Positions 53,194-54,693 of a stretch of DNA of 54,693 nt are shown here, piece after piece (position 1 is the first letter of the stretch; every line of letters starts with the position of its first letter). The translations under genes and the position numbers were made by a program. The notes beneath the pieces are model-generated. The model saw nothing but the letters and a program-made list of their open reading frames with translations. It was not told the origin of the DNA and did not search any database. The stretch is from CAZUCE01 sp964619265 (GTDB lineage Bacteria; Planctomycetota; UBA1135; GCA-002686595), in NCBI GenBank assembly GCA_964619265.1, contig CAZUCE010000028.1:1-54693 (forward strand). Direction: 5' to 3'.

Positions 53194-54063
53194 TCAGCGC
53201 TCGACCACGCGCACCTCGAACAGGGCAGGCCATTCTTTCCCCGTCACGAACAGCCGGTCCCCACCGGCGTCGTAGGCGATGCCATTCAGGACGTTCTGAG
53301 GGCCGGCCCCCGCGGCCGGATAAACCGGCTCGATGTCGATCAGGTCGGTGAAGTCGATGACCCCGGTCACGTGACCATTGCTCGGGTCGATGCGCAGGAC
53401 GATGTCCTCCTGCCAGACGTTCGCCCAAACCTCACCGTTGATGAACTCAAGCTCATTGATCTGGTCGATCGGGCGGCCCTCCAGCGTCACGCGTACGGCA
53501 CCGATCGGCCGGAAAGAACTGGGCTCGAAGAAGCGCAGCATGGCGGTGCCGTCCGAGAGGATCAGTCGCTCGCCGTCGTAGGTCAGGCCCCAGCCTTCGC
53601 CGGCCAGAGGCAGCTCGCGGAGCTTCTCAAAACCGTCCAGGGACCACACATATACGATGCGGTCCTTCCAGGTGAGCTGGAACAGCTCATCCCCCACCAA
53701 CGCCAGGCCTTCCGCAAACAGATGTCGAGTCGGCGGCTCGAGGCGAACCGGGACGCTCTTCAGCACCTCGCCCGAGAACAGGTCCACTTGCCGAAGGGAG
53801 GAGCGCTCCCATTGGCCGGTGCTCTCGTAGAGAAAGCCCTCGTGCCAGAGGAGTCCCTGGGTGTAGGCCATGGGATCGTGCGGGTAGGTCGCGACGATCT
53901 CGTAGCCATAGGACTTGGGGGCGACCGGCTCGGAAGCAGCTGGCTGCTTGGGGGGCGATGGCGGAGCCGGAGTGACCAGCTCCTCCGGGGCGGGAGTGCA
54001 GGCGGTCAGCAGCCCGATCGCGATCGGTGCTGGGAAGAAGAGCAGTGCGTGGAGCCTAGTCAT
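53194..54063 (-). CDS. glutaminyl-peptide cyclotransferase (bacterial type) lipoprotein
   Basis: Converts N-terminal glutamine of peptides to pyroglutamate. The 289-residue protein has a lipobox (LLTAC) after the signal peptide and a short Pro/Ala-rich linker. The rest is the bacterial glutamine cyclotransferase beta-propeller: family blocks YTQGLLWHEG, LYESTGQWERSSLRQVD, EGWGLTYDG, INELEFINGEVWANVW, LNGIAYD and TGKEWP are all present. It should be anchored in the periplasm or at the outer membrane. It is divergent from the deaminase gene across 59 bp. Confidence 0.93.
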   Translation of the reverse strand: MTRLHALLFFPAPIAIGLLTACTPAPEELVTPAPPSPPKQPAASEPVAPKSYGYEIVATYPHDPMAYTQGLLWHEGFLYESTGQWERSSLRQVDLFSGEVLKSVPVRLEPPTRHLFAEGLALVGDELFQLTWKDRIVYVWSLDGFEKLRELPLAGEGWGLTYDGERLILSDGTAMLRFFEPSSFRPIGAVRVTLEGRPIDQINELEFINGEVWANVWQEDIVLRIDPSNGHVTGVIDFTDLIDIEPVYPAAGAGPQNVLNGIAYDAGGDRLFVTGKEWPALFEVRVVER

Positions 54064-54122
54064 GGGAATCGCGGAAGACTTGGTGTCTCACCATAGCGGC
54101 CCCGCCGCGCCAAAATGTGCGA

Positions 54123-54617
54123 ATGGAAAGCGAACTCGCATCCGGAGACGGCCCAGCCGACGATCCCCTGGCCCAGGCGATCGACCTGGCCGCCGATTCC
54201 GCGCGTACCGGCGGAGGCCCCTTCGGGGCCGTGATCGTCCGCAACGGCCAGGTTCTTTCGGTGGGTACCAACCACGTGGTCTCGGGCTGCGATCCCACCG
54301 CCCACGCCGAAGTGGTCGCAATCCGCCGCGCGGCCGAGTCCCTGGGCACCCACGACCTCGCCGGGGCCGTCCTTTACTCAAGCTGCGAGCCCTGCCCGAT
54401 GTGCGCGGCGGCGATCCACTGGGCACGTATCGAGCGGGTCGAGTTTGCCGGCGACCGCCACGACGCGGCTCGCGCTGGCTTCGACGACGCCGTGCTGTAC
54501 CGCGAGCTGCCCCTCCCGCCCTCAGAGCGCAGCGTCCCGGCCGTCCAGCGACTGGCCGAGCGCGGAACCGAGCCTTTCCAGGCCTGGGACGACAATCCGG
54601 GCCGGGCGGCCTACTGA
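54123..54617 (+). CDS. guanine deaminase-like nucleobase deaminase
   Basis: 164 residues, complete. Zinc ligands and the catalytic glutamate of the cytidine/deoxycytidylate deaminase fold are His61-x-Glu63 and Pro90-Cys91-x-x-Cys94. The C-terminal block FAGDRHDAARAGFDDAVLYREL and the final proline-rich ERSVPAVQRL are characteristic of the small bacterial guanine deaminase (GuaD) rather than tRNA adenosine deaminase. It would deaminate guanine to xanthine in purine salvage. The ATG at 54123 is chosen over the GTG at 54117. The remaining 76 bp of the window contain no recognisable feature. Confidence 0.88.
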   Translation: MESELASGDGPADDPLAQAIDLAADSARTGGGPFGAVIVRNGQVLSVGTNHVVSGCDPTAHAEVVAIRRAAESLGTHDLAGAVLYSSCEPCPMCAAAIHWARIERVEFAGDRHDAARAGFDDAVLYRELPLPPSERSVPAVQRLAERGTEPFQAWDDNPGRAAY

Positions 54618-54693
54618 GGCAGGAGCCTGGGACCGCCGGCCAGTTCCACGGGATAGCCTTGGAGCGCAGCGGACCGCCCCGCCGGCCCTGACC

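Noticed and set aside
1..54693. Mobile elements, CRISPR arrays, prophage or integrase genes
   Set aside because: No transposase, integrase, phage or Cas protein motifs, no regularly spaced palindromic repeats, and no tRNA-linked attachment repeats were seen.

Overview
The window is a GC-rich bacterial chromosome segment with 36 supported protein-coding genes and no rRNA, tRNA, CRISPR array or insertion sequence that I can see. LpxD and many lipobox or signal-peptide proteins point to a Gram-negative with an outer membrane. DUF3179, FG-GAP/ASPIC, TPR lipoprotein and CarboxypepD_reg proteins, a Rieske-fused glutamate synthase and HMG-CoA reductase together suggest Planctomycetota or a relative. 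The phylum call is an inference; no marker gene in the window settles it.

Layout. 1-7.4 kb, plus strand: four exported proteins (thioredoxin/TlpA-like, DUF3179 lipoprotein, PET-hydrolase-like alpha/beta hydrolase, unknown secreted protein). 7.5-10.5 kb, minus: malic enzyme and LpxD. 10.9-18.2 kb, minus: a compact eight-gene redox operon. It encodes three different proteins carrying a Rieske [2Fe-2S] domain (on an FMN glutamate synthase, on a ThDP pyruvate-oxidase-like enzyme, and on a ferric-reductase-like haem membrane domain), plus a voltage-gated-type potassium channel, two tiny membrane proteins, a cysteine-motif membrane protein and an outer-membrane lipoprotein. 18.8-24.8 kb, minus: a membrane protein of unknown function, a giant Ig-like repeat protein and an SGNH hydrolase. 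25.0-30.5 kb, minus: a five-gene nitric-oxide signalling operon (H-NOX sensor, histidine kinase, and REC-HDOD, REC-degenerate HD-GYP and REC-EAL output proteins), with an ASCH protein upstream. 32.0-38.6 kb, plus: a large Ig-like lipoprotein and a coupled TPR lipoprotein / FG-GAP-ASPIC pair. 38.6-54.6 kb: mostly housekeeping genes (four-repeat SANT/Myb-like protein, PTS enzyme I, coiled-coil membrane protein, Tex-like RNA-binding protein with long low-complexity segments, beta-propeller, EF-G, HMG-CoA reductase, NhaD-like transporter, glutaminyl cyclase, guanine deaminase).

How genes work together. In the redox operon, start/stop overlaps (ATGA, GTGA, 8 bp, TGATG) couple the last five genes, so a membrane electron-transfer module is probably made in fixed proportion. 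In the H-NOX operon the overlaps and the parts list resemble the H-NOX/HnoK/HnoB/HnoD network of Shewanella and Vibrio. NO would be read by the haem domain, control kinase activity, and so adjust a c-di-GMP phosphodiesterase and two non-catalytic or adaptor-like receivers.

A recurring oddity is short tandem repeats (14-18 bp units, two to four copies) in leader regions and signal-peptide coding sequence. The most striking example builds the hydrophobic core of a lipoprotein signal peptide from three 18-bp copies.
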